Program-made: the position numbers and the translations under genes
Source of the DNA: Picochlorum sp. 'celeri'
Lineage: Eukaryota > Chlorophyta > Trebouxiophyceae
Assembly (NCBI GenBank): GCA_010909725.1
Contig: JAACMV010000005.1
Span: 372,001-436,000 of the forward strand
Reading direction: 5' to 3'
Length of the DNA: 64,000 nucleotides
Shown: piece after piece, positions 39,651 through 50,800 of the stretch
How positions within the stretch are numbered: the stretch's first letter is position 1
How the letters are laid out: every line of letters starts with the position of its first letter
Notes under the pieces: generated by a model
Databases searched by the model: none
The model's input: only the letters and a program-made list of their open reading frames with translations
Told to the model about the DNA's origin: nothing

Positions 39651-39908
39651 GGTATTATTATTACATTAATTTATGTACTAGGTATATCTGTGAATTTCTG
39701 TCAATTTTTAATTGTATGTAATGAGGGAGAATGCCCGTATTCATGCGACTACCAAAAGTGGTCAACCAGCCTGTTGACCAGTGCACAACAATGTGATAAA
39801 TCACATTATGTGATTGATTGATATACTTACAGACGTACAGAAAACAAAAGAAAGAGGAAAAAGAAAGAAATAAAGAGCTACAGTAGTTATAATAATGCAG
39901 AGTCATGC

Positions 39909-41057
39909 CTAGAATGTCTGGACAGACTCGCAGTATCCCATTTCAGAGCACAGTTCCTCTGGGACAAGGACGCTCAGGATGGAGACGATCAAGATGGGAC
40001 CGAATTCGTCCACAAACTCATCGCATGTCTGCTCAAATGTTTGTAACACACTGCAGCCTTGTTTCAAAAAGTCAAACACTTCCTGCTGATTCTGGGGGTT
40101 CTGAACAATATCTGCTGCTTGTTTGACCACATCTTCACATGTTGCACAGGACTCTGGGGACTGTTGGAATGGCGGCAATGCTGCCAGCCGTTTCAATTGC
40201 TCTACGAGCTGCTGAACAATCTCGTGGAGCTTTTCTCCTCTTGTAGCAGATAGTCCCGTCTCGGATGGGCACAGGTTCATGATGGAGCATGCCTTGTTCT
40301 GATCAATGTCTTGGATAACTGCAAGGAAGAGCTGTCGAAGTTCGTTGGCGAAATTTTCGCACGCCTCGACTGATGATGATGGTACTACCCCGTCTCCTGT
40401 AGCACACATGTCGACTACTCGATCGAAAAAGTCGTTGCCCTTTTCTGAATCAATGGATAATGCGTGCATCACATCCTTGACCTTTTCCATGGCAACCTCG
40501 CACACATCACAGACGACATCGTTTGCATTCTTCTTCTTCTTCTCTGTCATCGATCGAATCATATCTTTCACGTCACTAAAATCTCCTTGCGACGCGTGCG
40601 TCGCTATTCGTGCAATCATGGACTCGGCACGGTCTGCCAAGTGGTGCATATACCCAGCAAGAGACATCTGGCACATGCCCATTTGTCTGCAGACATCTTC
40701 TGGAACAAAGGTCTGCTGAATCGAAGCTGCCATTTGAGCTACGACAACTCGAGCTTCCTGGGCACAGGTTGTCGCGGCATCTGATGGTAAGAGCGGGCAA
40801 ACGTTTGTCTGGATAAACACAACGACAGAGTCCTGAAGTTGGGGATCGTTCAAACGTCCTTCCAGGTCCGCTACCACATTCTTACATGTTTCGCATTCAT
40901 CTTCTGATATATTATCGTTTGAATGCAAGACCTGCAGGGGTGTGCTGGTACGACGCCGTTGTTCAACGCGTCCGGCAACCAGGGTTGGTACCGACACGGC
41001 GAGAACCAATACGAGCACGCAAACGCACTGTTTCCAACCTAGTTCGTATCTGGACAT
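39909..41057 (-). CDS. Secreted protein with three saposin B-type domains
   Basis: 382 residues from the ATG at 41057, a single exon. The signal peptide is clear (CVCVLVLVLAVSVPTLVAG). Three SapB-like units follow, each opening with CxxC: CETCKNVVADLE (near 55), CDVCEVAMEKVKDV (near 180) and CATCEDVVKQAADIV (near 295). Each closes with paired Cys such as EDVCRQMGMC, NKACSIMNLC and EELCSEMGYC. These disulfide-bonded helical bundles bind lipids in vacuoles or lysosomes. There is no protease or other catalytic domain. The frame stays open upstream for 1 kb only as the antisense shadow of the epimerase gene. Confidence 0.88.
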   Translation of the reverse strand: MSRYELGWKQCVCVLVLVLAVSVPTLVAGRVEQRRRTSTPLQVLHSNDNISEDECETCKNVVADLEGRLNDPQLQDSVVVFIQTNVCPLLPSDAATTCAQEARVVVAQMAASIQQTFVPEDVCRQMGMCQMSLAGYMHHLADRAESMIARIATHASQGDFSDVKDMIRSMTEKKKKNANDVVCDVCEVAMEKVKDVMHALSIDSEKGNDFFDRVVDMCATGDGVVPSSSVEACENFANELRQLFLAVIQDIDQNKACSIMNLCPSETGLSATRGEKLHEIVQQLVEQLKRLAALPPFQQSPESCATCEDVVKQAADIVQNPQNQQEVFDFLKQGCSVLQTFEQTCDEFVDEFGPILIVSILSVLVPEELCSEMGYCESVQTF

Positions 41058-41288
41058 GTTTATAAGAATATTGAATTGCGAGGTGGAGGGATATGGGGAG
41101 AGTTTGGATTTGATTCGGTGGCCATGGAGTGGTTCTTTTTTGATAGATGTACATGTCCTATGAAAGCGTGTGTTTGAACGGACTAGAACTGCATCAGGCC
41201 CACATGCTCTGAGACACGCATGAATGTCGATTTTTTTTCCTATTCTAGTTTTTATATTCAAACATTTCATTGTAAAATTCATATCAGT

Positions 41289-42377
41289 ATGGTTTGTAGT
41301 CGTGTGACTGCCCAAATCGCCCAGAATGGGTCGAGACTGGAGGCAGGTTTGCAGAACCGACGTCTCGTTTCTCAAGGCCGGCCTCAATCGCCTGTTGCGA
41401 GGGTTTTGAATATACAGATATTGACTCATAAAGGCTATCGCGGTATCGATTGTGCCAGAGGTCATGCGTTGTCGTGGCAAGGTGTCGCTGCTGCAGTTGC
41501 CCAGCAGGCGGAAACCGGTCAGATTCAGTTTGCGAAATACCATGGATTGGGAAATGACTTTGTTCTGATTGATAATAGACATACGACTGAGCCTGTGCTC
41601 ACGCCTGAGCAGGCTGAGAGGCTGTGCGATAGAAACTTTGGTATTGGAGGAGATGGGGTTATTTTTGCATTGCCTCCTCAGCAGCCAGGCTCGGATCTTA
41701 CCATGAGGATTTATAATTCGGATGGGAGTGAGCCAGAAATGTGTGGTAATGGTATTAGATGTCTTGCAAGGTTTATCGCCGATGTTGATGGTGCGTCTCC
41801 AGGGCAGGAGTACAAAATTGACACGCTTGCTGGTCTTATTCAACCTGTGATGCAAGAGGATGGTCAGGTGCGAGTGGATATGGGATCGCCGATATTGGAG
41901 GGAGCGCAGATTCCTACGACGTTGCAGCCCAATGCGGATGGAAATGCTGTGATTGCTCAGACGCTCGAGGTGGATGGGCATGAATATACAGTGTCCTGTG
42001 TCTCCATGGGGAACCCCCATGCGTTGGTGTATTCTGTAGATGGAGCGCCTATCAAGCTTGATGCAGTGAATTTGTTCCATGTTGGCCCTCTGTTTGAAAG
42101 TCATCCGGTTTTTCCGGCAAAAACAAACACAGAGTTTGTGGAGATTCTCTCACCATCGCATGTGAAAATGATGGTCTGGGAGCGAGGAGCTGGTAGAACT
42201 CTTGCATGCGGAACTGGAGCGTGTGCAACGGTTGTGGCGGGCGTGTTGGAGGGTAAAATTCTTAGAAAATGTCGTGTGGATCTTCCTGGAGGTCCATTGT
42301 TTATTGAGTGGGACGAAAAGAGCAATAAAATTTACATGACTGGGCCTGCTGAATTTGTGTTTGCTGGCACATTGTAA
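41289..42377 (+). CDS. DAPF: Diaminopimelate epimerase
   Basis: 362 residues from the ATG at 41289; an in-frame ATG at 41220 would add 23 residues. It interconverts LL- and meso-diaminopimelate in plastid lysine synthesis. The first 75 residues are basic/Ser/Gln-rich, a likely transit peptide. The enzyme begins at [18 protein letters not shown]. Both catalytic cysteines are seen, in [16 protein letters not shown] and [26 protein letters not shown] and [11 protein letters not shown] are also conserved. Length and layout match plant and cyanobacterial DapF. Confidence 0.95.
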   Translation: MVCSRVTAQIAQNGSRLEAGLQNRRLVSQGRPQSPVARVLNIQILTHKGYRGIDCARGHALSWQGVAAAVAQQAETGQIQFAKYHGLGNDFVLIDNRHTTEPVLTPEQAERLCDRNFGIGGDGVIFALPPQQPGSDLTMRIYNSDGSEPEMCGNGIRCLARFIADVDGASPGQEYKIDTLAGLIQPVMQEDGQVRVDMGSPILEGAQIPTTLQPNADGNAVIAQTLEVDGHEYTVSCVSMGNPHALVYSVDGAPIKLDAVNLFHVGPLFESHPVFPAKTNTEFVEILSPSHVKMMVWERGAGRTLACGTGACATVVAGVLEGKILRKCRVDLPGGPLFIEWDEKSNKIYMTGPAEFVFAGTL

Positions 42378-42390
42378 AATATTGATAGTT

Positions 42391-43938
42391 CTAGAATGAA
42401 TATTCTTTTGAAAAATATGGGTCAACGCTATGATTCCACTCTCCATTGTACATGGCCAAGACATGGTCTGCTTGGCACTGACCACTCTGAGCAATGTCAT
42501 CCAACTGATTCAGGAATTTCTCCTCCTGCTTTCCTCTGCGCTTCAACCCGCCTCTAGCAATCGATAGTACTTCTAACGCTAAATCTTGAACGGTGCCATC
42601 TCTGAACGGAGTCTGCAAGGCGTGGACAGGAACCTCACTCCTCAAGTACTCTCTCTCCTCTGCAGTCATGCTGGACATGATGGCTGCTGCCTGCCTCTGT
42701 GCTTCTTCGTCATAGAGCAAGCCAACCCACAGTGCTGGAAGGCCACAAATAAGGCGCCATGGGCCACCATCAGCACCCCTCATTTCTATGAATCTCTTCA
42801 AGCGTACTTCTGGGAACACTGTTGTGAGATGCGATTCCCAGTCATCCATGGTGGGGTACTCTCCCTCCAAGCCTTCCAGGGTACCATTCATGAAATCTCT
42901 GAATGACTTTCCAGCTACATTAATATACTTACCTTCTCTATACACAAAATACATCGGCACATCTAGCACATAGTCCACATATCGTTCAAATCCAAAATCA
43001 GAGTCAAAGACAAATGGCAATGTGCCACATCTATCAGGATCTGTATCCTCCCACACATGAGAGCGCCAGGACTTGAAACCAGTTGGCTTTCCTTCTTTAA
43101 ATGGTGAGTTTGCGAAAAGAGCTGTTGCTACTGGCTGAAGAGCAATGCCGATGCGGAACTTTTCAATCATATCTGCCTCGTCTTCAAAATCAAGGTTTAC
43201 TTGAATCGTGCACGATCGAAACATCATATCACGACCAAGACTGCCCTTGGTTGGCATGTAGTTTTTCATAATATTATATCGCTCCTTTGGCATGCATGGA
43301 ACATCCTCATACCTCCATTTGGGATCAAAGCCTGTTCCCAGAAAGGCAACACCAATCTCCTCCGCAATGGACTTGACCTGGTACAAGTGCGAGTTGACCT
43401 CAGCACAAGTCTGATGAAGAGTCTCAAGCGTCGCTCCGCTAAGCTCAAACTGACCTCCTGGCTCGAGCGTCACACTCTGACCATTCTGCTTGAGGCCAAT
43501 TGTCTTTCCATCCTCAACAATACGCTCCCAATCATATCTATCTGCCACACTTTCGAGTATGATCTCTATTTGTTCGTACGATAACCTCTTCTTCGTTGTA
43601 AGATCATAACCTAGCTTTTCGTGCTCCGTGCCAATCCTGTATACAAAGGCCATGAGAATGATACACCCATGCTTCAACACACAGTTTCACAAGCAGTATA
43701 GATCACTCTGCCGCCACAATGCACGTCCCACGTACCTCCATTTTTCTCTTGGCTTACATCCTGATGATAGATATCGAACGAGATCCTCCTTTGAGAGTCT
43801 CGCCGTGGCAGACGAGGCCACAGCACAGCGACACGTCACATGCTGTCTCCCAGACCAGCGTTTTCTGTGCTGGAGTGGTATCCTCGTCGCTACGCACGAA
43901 GATGCACTTTTTAAGGTAAAATCTAATGTATTCTGCAT
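42391..43938 (-). CDS. Glutamate-cysteine ligase, plant type (2 exons)
   Basis: CDS is complement of 42391..43636 joined to 43736..43938, with a 99-nt phase-2 intron (GTACGT...TACAG); 482 residues. It makes gamma-glutamylcysteine, the first step of glutathione synthesis. The splice restores the family motif [18 protein letters not shown]. Upstream is a plastid-transit-like, Ser/Arg-rich leader from the ATG at 43938. Conserved blocks include [32 protein letters not shown] and [12 protein letters not shown]. It belongs to the GCS2/plant class, not the animal or yeast class. The gene converges on DAPF, with 13 bases between stops. Confidence 0.93.
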
Positions 43939-44431
43939 GGCACTGTCGTTAATACTGGCGCATGAACTTTAAATTCGTCACCCAAAGTGGTGGACTTGAA
44001 GCAGCTGTTTTTTTATGGAGGCTGCGTAAAGAATGATGCACTATTGCATCGATTAGATCGGATCAATACACAACAAAATAAATTGTATATATGGTGGTTG
44101 TCAGAGGACGGAAATTCATCTTGAGGACTGATTTCTCATGGATGGGCCAGGTGGGCGACACATGGCCCCAGACAGGCCTGTGGCCTGCAGGCCAGTATTT
44201 CTCATCATTCTCAGATGTTGCGAGAAAGAAGGACAGCTCTATGATATTGAGAAGGAGCAAATTACTGTAAAATGTAATAACAAATATTTCATTTGGTTGA
44301 ATCAGCTAACATTCAGTGTTGGATTGGTTCTTCTCTCTGCTGATCAGAGAGCAGGTTGAATACAAGATTCCACAAATCCAATGTACGATCAGAAAAAAAT
44401 TGCTTTTATTTCTCTAGTTGGAAATCAAACA
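43939..44431. other. Intergenic region, 490 bases
   Basis: Between the ligase start and the DEAD helicase end. A GC-rich stretch with CAGGCCTGTGGCCTGCAGGCC-like self-complementary sequence (about 44163-44190) and a 7-bp hairpin at 44333-44351 could be structured RNA. No known RNA family is recognised. Confidence 0.35.
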
Positions 44432-46856
44432 TTACCAATTGTCGCTTCCAAAGACTCTTCCCTTTGCAGAGTTGGAGCCACCATTGAAATCCCATGCCTG
44501 ATCTCTCTTGGCATAGGATCCGCCATCTGAGAAGCGCTTGGATCCATAGTTGTCGCGCTTGCTCCGGTAGCTATCGCGATCGCGATCACCTCTTGAGTCT
44601 CGTCTTGAGCCAAACTTTGAGGAGCGCCTGTCGCGTCCGTCCCAGCTGTCTCTGTCTCTTCGGTCATACCCATCCCTCCTGGAATAACTGTCCCTTCTGT
44701 CTCTGCGACCTCTCGACCCACCTCTGGACCCACCTCTCCTATCATATCCATCTCTTCCGCCTCTTCTGTCCTCGTTGCTCATGTTTTCCTCAGGAAGACT
44801 TGTGGGGACAGAGAGAATAACGCCTTTGCTGCTCAATTCTTCTTCCTTTGCAAGAATCTCCTCAGCAAGAGCTTTTGGAACATCAAATGCTCCACCTTGC
44901 ATACCTGTTTTCTCATCGTTGATAAGCATAATGCGTCCAACATGTGATCCTTTATCTCTTGAATCCAAAAGTTTTGTCACAATCGCTGGGATGTGTCCAA
45001 TGCGTGTAATACGTCCAGGGGCACTCATAATCTGAAGAGTAGTGAAGCCTTCTTGCAAAGTCAACAGAGACCTTGGTTCTGGAATAGCATTAATTCCTGA
45101 GAGAGCTGCCAAGGCAACCTCCAATGCCTCTTGTGGGTCTCTGGATGCAAGGACCATTTTGGCAACTGGGGCAAAGTATGCCCTGACATCCTTTTCAACA
45201 TTGTCCAAGCGATGCATCACCTGCTTTGCCGCGGCCTCCACAACTTGTTCTGGAGTAGGCGGTGGAATAGGAGAGATACTGGCCTTGGTTTCGCGCATGA
45301 TGCGCCTAAACAGACCATATTCATTGCGAGTGTACATGGCAATTGCTGTTCCAGACCTCCCTGCTCTACCAGTTCTACCTGAACGATGCAAGAACGACTC
45401 TGACTCCCTTGGAAGTTCATAATGTACGACCAAATCAACATCTGGAATATCCAAACCACGGGCAGCAACATCAGTGGCAACAAGCACAGATGTTCTCCCT
45501 GCTCTAAAGCTTGCCAAGACTCTCTCGCGCTCATTTTGAGCCATATCACCATGCAATGGTTCGCATGGAATATGCAGTGCAACAGCTGCAGCAACCTCAT
45601 CAGCTTCTCTCTTTGTCTGTGTAAACACAATAGTCTTTCCTCCATCAGCATGCACCGTGATGAGATCCACAAGAATAGAACGCCTGGAAGAACTGGTCAC
45701 CTGAATGCTATGTGCAGTGATCGTCTCTGCCAGCTTCCCAGACTGTCCTGATCCAATACTATCAATATTGACAGGATCTTTCAAGTACGTTTTGATCAAG
45801 TTCTTGACCCAATGAGGAATGGTGGCAGAAAACATCATAGTTTGCCTCTCCTCTGGAACATTTTTCAAAATATCTTCAACATCCTGCTCAAATCCTACAT
45901 TCAACATTTGATCTGCTTCATCCAAGACAACATATTTGATTTCAGACAGATCTAACGCCTGTTGCTCGATCAAGTCGATGATTCTGCCTGGAGTACCAAC
46001 AGCCACATCAACTCCCCTTTCAAGCATCTTCTTCTGTGCCACAATAGATGCTCCACCATAAAAGCATCCCACAAACGTATCCGCTGAAATAGAAGCAATC
46101 TCTCTCTCCACCTGCTTGGCCAACTCTCGTGTCGGCGCCAGCACCAAACATTGAGGCGCCCTCCCACGTGGTTTCCTCTCACTTCCATACGAATCACCAA
46201 TTCTCTCAATCACAGGCAATGCAAACGCAAGCGTCTTTCCACTTCCCGTCTTGGCTCGCGCAACCACATCTCTTCCCTCTTTTATCGGCTCAAACACCAT
46301 CTTTTGAATAGGGAACAAGGATTTGATACCACGTGACTCCAACGTCTGAACAGTCTCATCCTTCAGCCCACAATTCCTCACCAGCAAATTCTCGTCCACA
46401 ATCGCATCATCCTCAGACTCGGATCCATCCGTAAACAAACTCGCAAAAGACCCCTGCTCATCGCTTGATTCGAGATCCTCCTCGAGAATATCATCATCCT
46501 CAAGGGCAAAATCAACAGACTCAAAACCAAGCGTTGAAATCTCCGCCTCATTCTCATCCTCCACAGATGTATTCATCGTCGATGCCTGTACATTATGACA
46601 TATAATCATCAGAATGCAACCAAAAAGCAATTCAATCATCCGAGTAACCTACCACGCGAGAATGCAACAAAGGCGCTCTCACATGCCTCTGCCTCACCAA
46701 CCCACCAGCATACTTTGGTGCCCCAATGCGCGTCACTATGCTTGAAAATGATTTTTTCTGAGTTACAAACGTCGATACCGACCCCATACCATGCATAGCA
46801 GAGCTTGTTTGAGGCTTCTGCATGCGCCTGAAAAGAGTGGCCGCAATATGGCCCAT
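44432..46856 (-). CDS. DEAD-box RNA helicase, plastid RH3-like, with GUCT domain (2 exons)
   Basis: CDS is complement of 44432..46585 joined to 46653..46856, with a 67-nt phase-0 intron (GTAGGT...TACAG); 785 residues. The N-terminal exon is Ser/Arg/His-rich, fitting a transit peptide, and an acidic segment follows. Helicase motifs are in order: Q-motif region GIKSLFPIQ, ARAKTGSGKT (I), PTRELAKQ (Ia), TPGR, DEAD (II), SAT (III), VATDVAARGLD (V) and HRSGRTGRAGR (VI). A GUCT domain follows (EGFTTLQIMSAPGRITRIGH), then a C-terminal tail rich in RGG/RDR/SY repeats. RH3 helicases act in plastid ribosome assembly and group II intron splicing. Confidence 0.9.
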
Positions 46857-47172
46857 GATTCTTCTCGAGTAGTCAGCCAGTTCGAATACTATAACAAAAT
46901 GTGTATCGAAACAAATCACAAATCAATAATTCTGTGGTTTTGAGGTGTCGTTGTCGACACCCGTGCTCACAGCGGAGCCCATGCCACGGGGGCGCCTTCA
47001 TCCTGGAGCCACACATCTTGAATGCTCATTTGGTCCCATCAAATATATCATTGATCGAACGGAATCTTACCCTATCTTTTTCAGACCAAATCGCGGACCA
47101 GCATATCTGATGCTTGATATTCCAGTGTTAAAACTGCTCCATCACACACATATATTATCAATCTTGAGAATC
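46857..47172. promoter_or_regulatory. Shared promoter of the plastid helicase and PsaN genes
   Basis: About 316 bases between two divergent genes for plastid proteins. A 7-bp hairpin (GGTGTCG/CGACACC, about 46944-46961) and a GC-rich stretch to about 47000 interrupt AT-rich sequence. A TATATA-like run lies near 47150, some 20 bases before the PsaN ATG. Shared light or plastid control is only a possibility. Confidence 0.4.
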
Positions 47173-47778
47173 ATGGCTTTCGTCGCTGCTTCTACCTCTG
47201 CCTTTGTCGGGTACGGCGTGCTTTTTTATTCCACGGAATCGGGCATTTACAGTCGATAGAATCTTCTTCCATCGATGATAGTATCTCGATTCCTCATGGA
47301 CAATCTGGATCCATCAATGCTGTTATTGTTTTCACTAATCTCTGTGCATCTGTTGCTATGCAGAGCTCCAACCAAGTTGGCTGTCGTTGCCAAGAGCAAC
47401 AGGACCAACAAGGCTACTCGTGTCTGTGCTGTTGCTGACAACAAGAAGGAGTTCGTTGCTGCTGCCGCAGCTGGAGCTCTTTTGATTGGAAATGCTATGC
47501 CAGCTCACGCTGATTTGGTTGAGGATCTTTTGGCAAAGTCTCAGGCCAATGCTGAGCTTCACAACAAGCAGCGCTTGGCTTCTTCATACTCCAACTTTGC
47601 CAGATCTCGTACTGTGACTGACGGAACATGCAAGTTCCCAGCCAATGTGTTGGGATGCGATGTGGGAGAATATGCTGGTGATGTCAAGTACATTGCTGAC
47701 GATGCCAAGATTGAGTGCGAAGGAAAGGAGGCAGGAAAGTGTGCTTCCAACATCAGCATCCCACAGCGTAATAATTAA
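47173..47778 (+). CDS. PSAN: Photosystem I reaction center subunit N (2 exons)
   Basis: CDS joins 47173..47210 and 47364..47778 across a 153-nt phase-2 intron (GTACGG...ATGCAG); 150 residues. PsaN sits on the lumenal face of photosystem I and helps dock plastocyanin. The leader is bipartite: a stromal transit part (MAFVAASTSAFVG plus a basic region), then a hydrophobic AAAAAGALLIGNAMPAHA lumen signal ending in an AxA-type site. The mature part contains DLLAKSQANAELHNKQRLA, SYSNFARSRTVTDGTCKFP and IECEGKEAGKC, characteristic of PsaN. Codon use is strongly biased, as expected of an abundant photosynthetic protein. This gene is the best marker of a green-type plastid here. Confidence 0.93.
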
Positions 47779-47842
47779 GTGTATTCTGGTGTGGTGTTTT
47801 TTTATTACAGCATCATAATATAATATAATTATGTAACACGGC

Positions 47843-50800
47843 TTATAGAGTGTTCGATGGTCTGTGGAGAGACATGAGGCGGATGTTTCTTTGTTGGCGT
47901 TTGTATGATTCTGCATGCTCTTTTTCCTTTGTGGCCATGTCTAATCTGATGAGCGTGTCTGGGTTCCAAGATGATGAGTTTGGACTTTGATGTTGGTTGT
48001 CGTCTTGGTGTGGGGTGTTGATGTGTTCTTCAATGCTTCGTGCCATGATGATGGTCTCTACAAGGACCTCTCGTGTTGCTCCCATTCGATGTGCTCTGCT
48101 GATCACCTGATCTTCTAATGATGCGTTTGGTATGGGTTCCATGAGAAAGACGTAGTTGACGAACGATAGATCGAGTCCGAGTGCGCCACTTTCGTCCATG
48201 AGCATGACTCTGCAGTCTGGATCTTTTCTAAACCTGTTGATCTCGGATGCCTTTTCAATCTGGGACATTTGTTTTCGATACAATGCGATGTGTCGCTTTG
48301 ATGCATTCTGATTTAGTATACGTTCAATGAGCAGCGCATGATGCCAAAATTGGGTGAACACAATGGCCTTGTTTGGTTCTCCGACATCATCACCATTGAT
48401 CAATTCATTCATGAATGTGGCAGCGCTCTGTGGAATGATGCCCAGGCCTTTCAGGCGTTTGATCAGATACACGCATTTTGATGAGTCTGTTTCTTTCCAC
48501 ATCGGCTGCCACGCGCCTTCACTCTTTCCTTCCGCTCCACGTTGCGCGTATGCTGCTTGCCATTCAATCAACTCTTGGGGGACGTCCCATTTTGGATGTG
48601 GGTTGTCCAGAAGACGTGTGGGATCAGTTGATGCGTGCATGGTGTAGGGGGTACCGCAATGCGAGCATTTATATCTATTTGTGGCAGTGCAGTCGACACA
48701 CATGATGCATGCGCATGGAGTGACAAATAAGATTCTGTAAAATTGGCTGCATGTGTCGCATGTTCCTCCATGGCATAAAGAGTCTTCTATTCGTCGCAGA
48801 GGATGTGTTTCTTCCAAATATGGTGGACCAGATATTAGGATGTCTTTTGGAGGCATCTGAAGTCCTTGTCTGTCGCACAAAAGCTCGAGTGTGTCCCATA
48901 AATCTTCATTGCTCACTTGTAAATCACATACTCCCCCAACATTGCAGGCTAATGCAATATTGGAGAGGAATGATGTTGCGCGAGACGCTTGAGATTTGGA
49001 CATGAGACTTTCCTTATGATCTGGATCAAACCAATCTGATGTGATGAGATTGAATCGTACCAGATCAATGAGAGAACTGTATGAAGCTGCATGCGTTGCT
49101 GTAAAGTCCAACTGTGTAATTTTCTTCTGCAGTTTCGGCAAGGTCCGTAAGCTTGATTTGCTCGATCGTGCCATTGTTCGTGAAAAATATAGAAACATTC
49201 TCCACATGGATACTTCTGGTGCCATTTTGATTGGCTTTTCGATAGCTTCCTGCCAAGATGGAAGTGATCCCAAGAACTCATCGTGGAGGAATGCAAGAAT
49301 GGGTTGGATCTGTCGCATTGTTGCTAGTGTAGAGCTTTTATTCGACTGCACTGGTGTTCCAGTGAGACACCATCTACTTTCTGCTTTCAGGGATGTCACC
49401 ATTTGCAATCTGCTTGTGACTCCTAGCGACCCAAGCGCATGCCCCTCATCAAGAACAATTCTGGACCAGTATACCTGAGCCAAGGGACTGCATTTCAAAG
49501 GATCTTTAGAGTTCCATTCTGTTGATAGAACCGTGAATGTTGTGATCACAACGTCATACTCCCATGCGAGGTATTGGGGCAATGTGTTGCGTGTCTGTCC
49601 AGTGTCATACACTGTCACTCTCAGGCAGCCTGGGGCAGTGTGTAAAAATATCTGATGTTTCCAATGCTGAACAAGTTCAGGTGGAACAACTATCAATGTT
49701 GCTGGGCTAATGTATATTTTTATTCGCGATTCAGCTGGGTCATATTTCAATGCTTCTCGCAGAGCCTCAATGTCGGGCAGCATGTTGAAAAATGAGTTTG
49801 GCTTGACCCAGGAGAGCCAATCATGCTCTGTCAGAGATGAACGACTGTATCCAGATGGCCTCCTGTTTTCAGTCCTCTTCAAGTCGCCATATTCATTGTT
49901 CGTATGAGGTACGAATCCTAGTTTGTGCAGAAATTGGCCATACCCTGGTGGATTTGCAGCCCAGCCAGGCAATGTGAAGCCACCCCTGAAAAATTCAGGC
50001 TCTTTGCTCATGAGCCAATGCAATATTGTTCTACCTTTGTGCTTATACCTTCCATATACACTAAAAAGTTCACTGTGAGAAGACAGAGTATCCTTGTAAA
50101 ATTCTACATTCATTCTGCTGGTTGCTTCACTCTCCTGTACCCAGCCCATCATTCCAACCACCTCTTCTTCCTCATCGAGAGCCTCAGCAACAATACTACA
50201 ACTGCGCATTCGTGGCACAGGATGTATGTAACAGCACCATACATCATTGTCTGGTTTGTACAGAGGAGGACATCGTCTCCATCTATCACACAAATCACAC
50301 TGCAGCCAGATATCAGAAGAAGCACACGTTTCATTTGTATCCGCCTTCTTCTCCTCGAATAAATCACCTCGGATCACACGATCGTTCACAACCGCCACTC
50401 TTGAATGATTGCCAGACCTCACTGTCTGTGCTGCATGCTTGAACGGAGAAAACTTGTTTGCTGCTGCAATCTTTCTTCTCTTTGATCGTTGTCGATCACT
50501 TTCATGACTTGATAATTGAGGAGAGACGGATAGATATCCATATTTATGTTTCACATCATTTGATGATATCCATGTCACGTCCCCTTTGTCTTCCTTGGGC
50601 ATTGGTACATGCCCTTTTGTTCTGACAATCAGCCCAATGCAGGTTACAGTCTTCCCCAACCCAGGGTCATCGCACAAAAAGCCGCCTTGAAAGTCTTCAA
50701 CCATATCTGGTGGATCCTCAGTTATCATTCCAGTACTCGTATTGCCCCAAAAGCTCCCCTCTGCCGTATCAAAAAACTTCCAGCAGGGATGATCAATCAA

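Noticed and set aside
41058..42104. Long antisense frame continuing the saposin-like ORF upstream
   Set aside because: It mirrors the diaminopimelate epimerase coding strand, has low-complexity Arg/His/Ser content and precedes a proper signal peptide at 41057.
44138..44359. 73-codon plus-strand ORF in the gap near the helicase gene
   Set aside because: No coding character; it overlaps self-complementary sequence noted as possible RNA structure.
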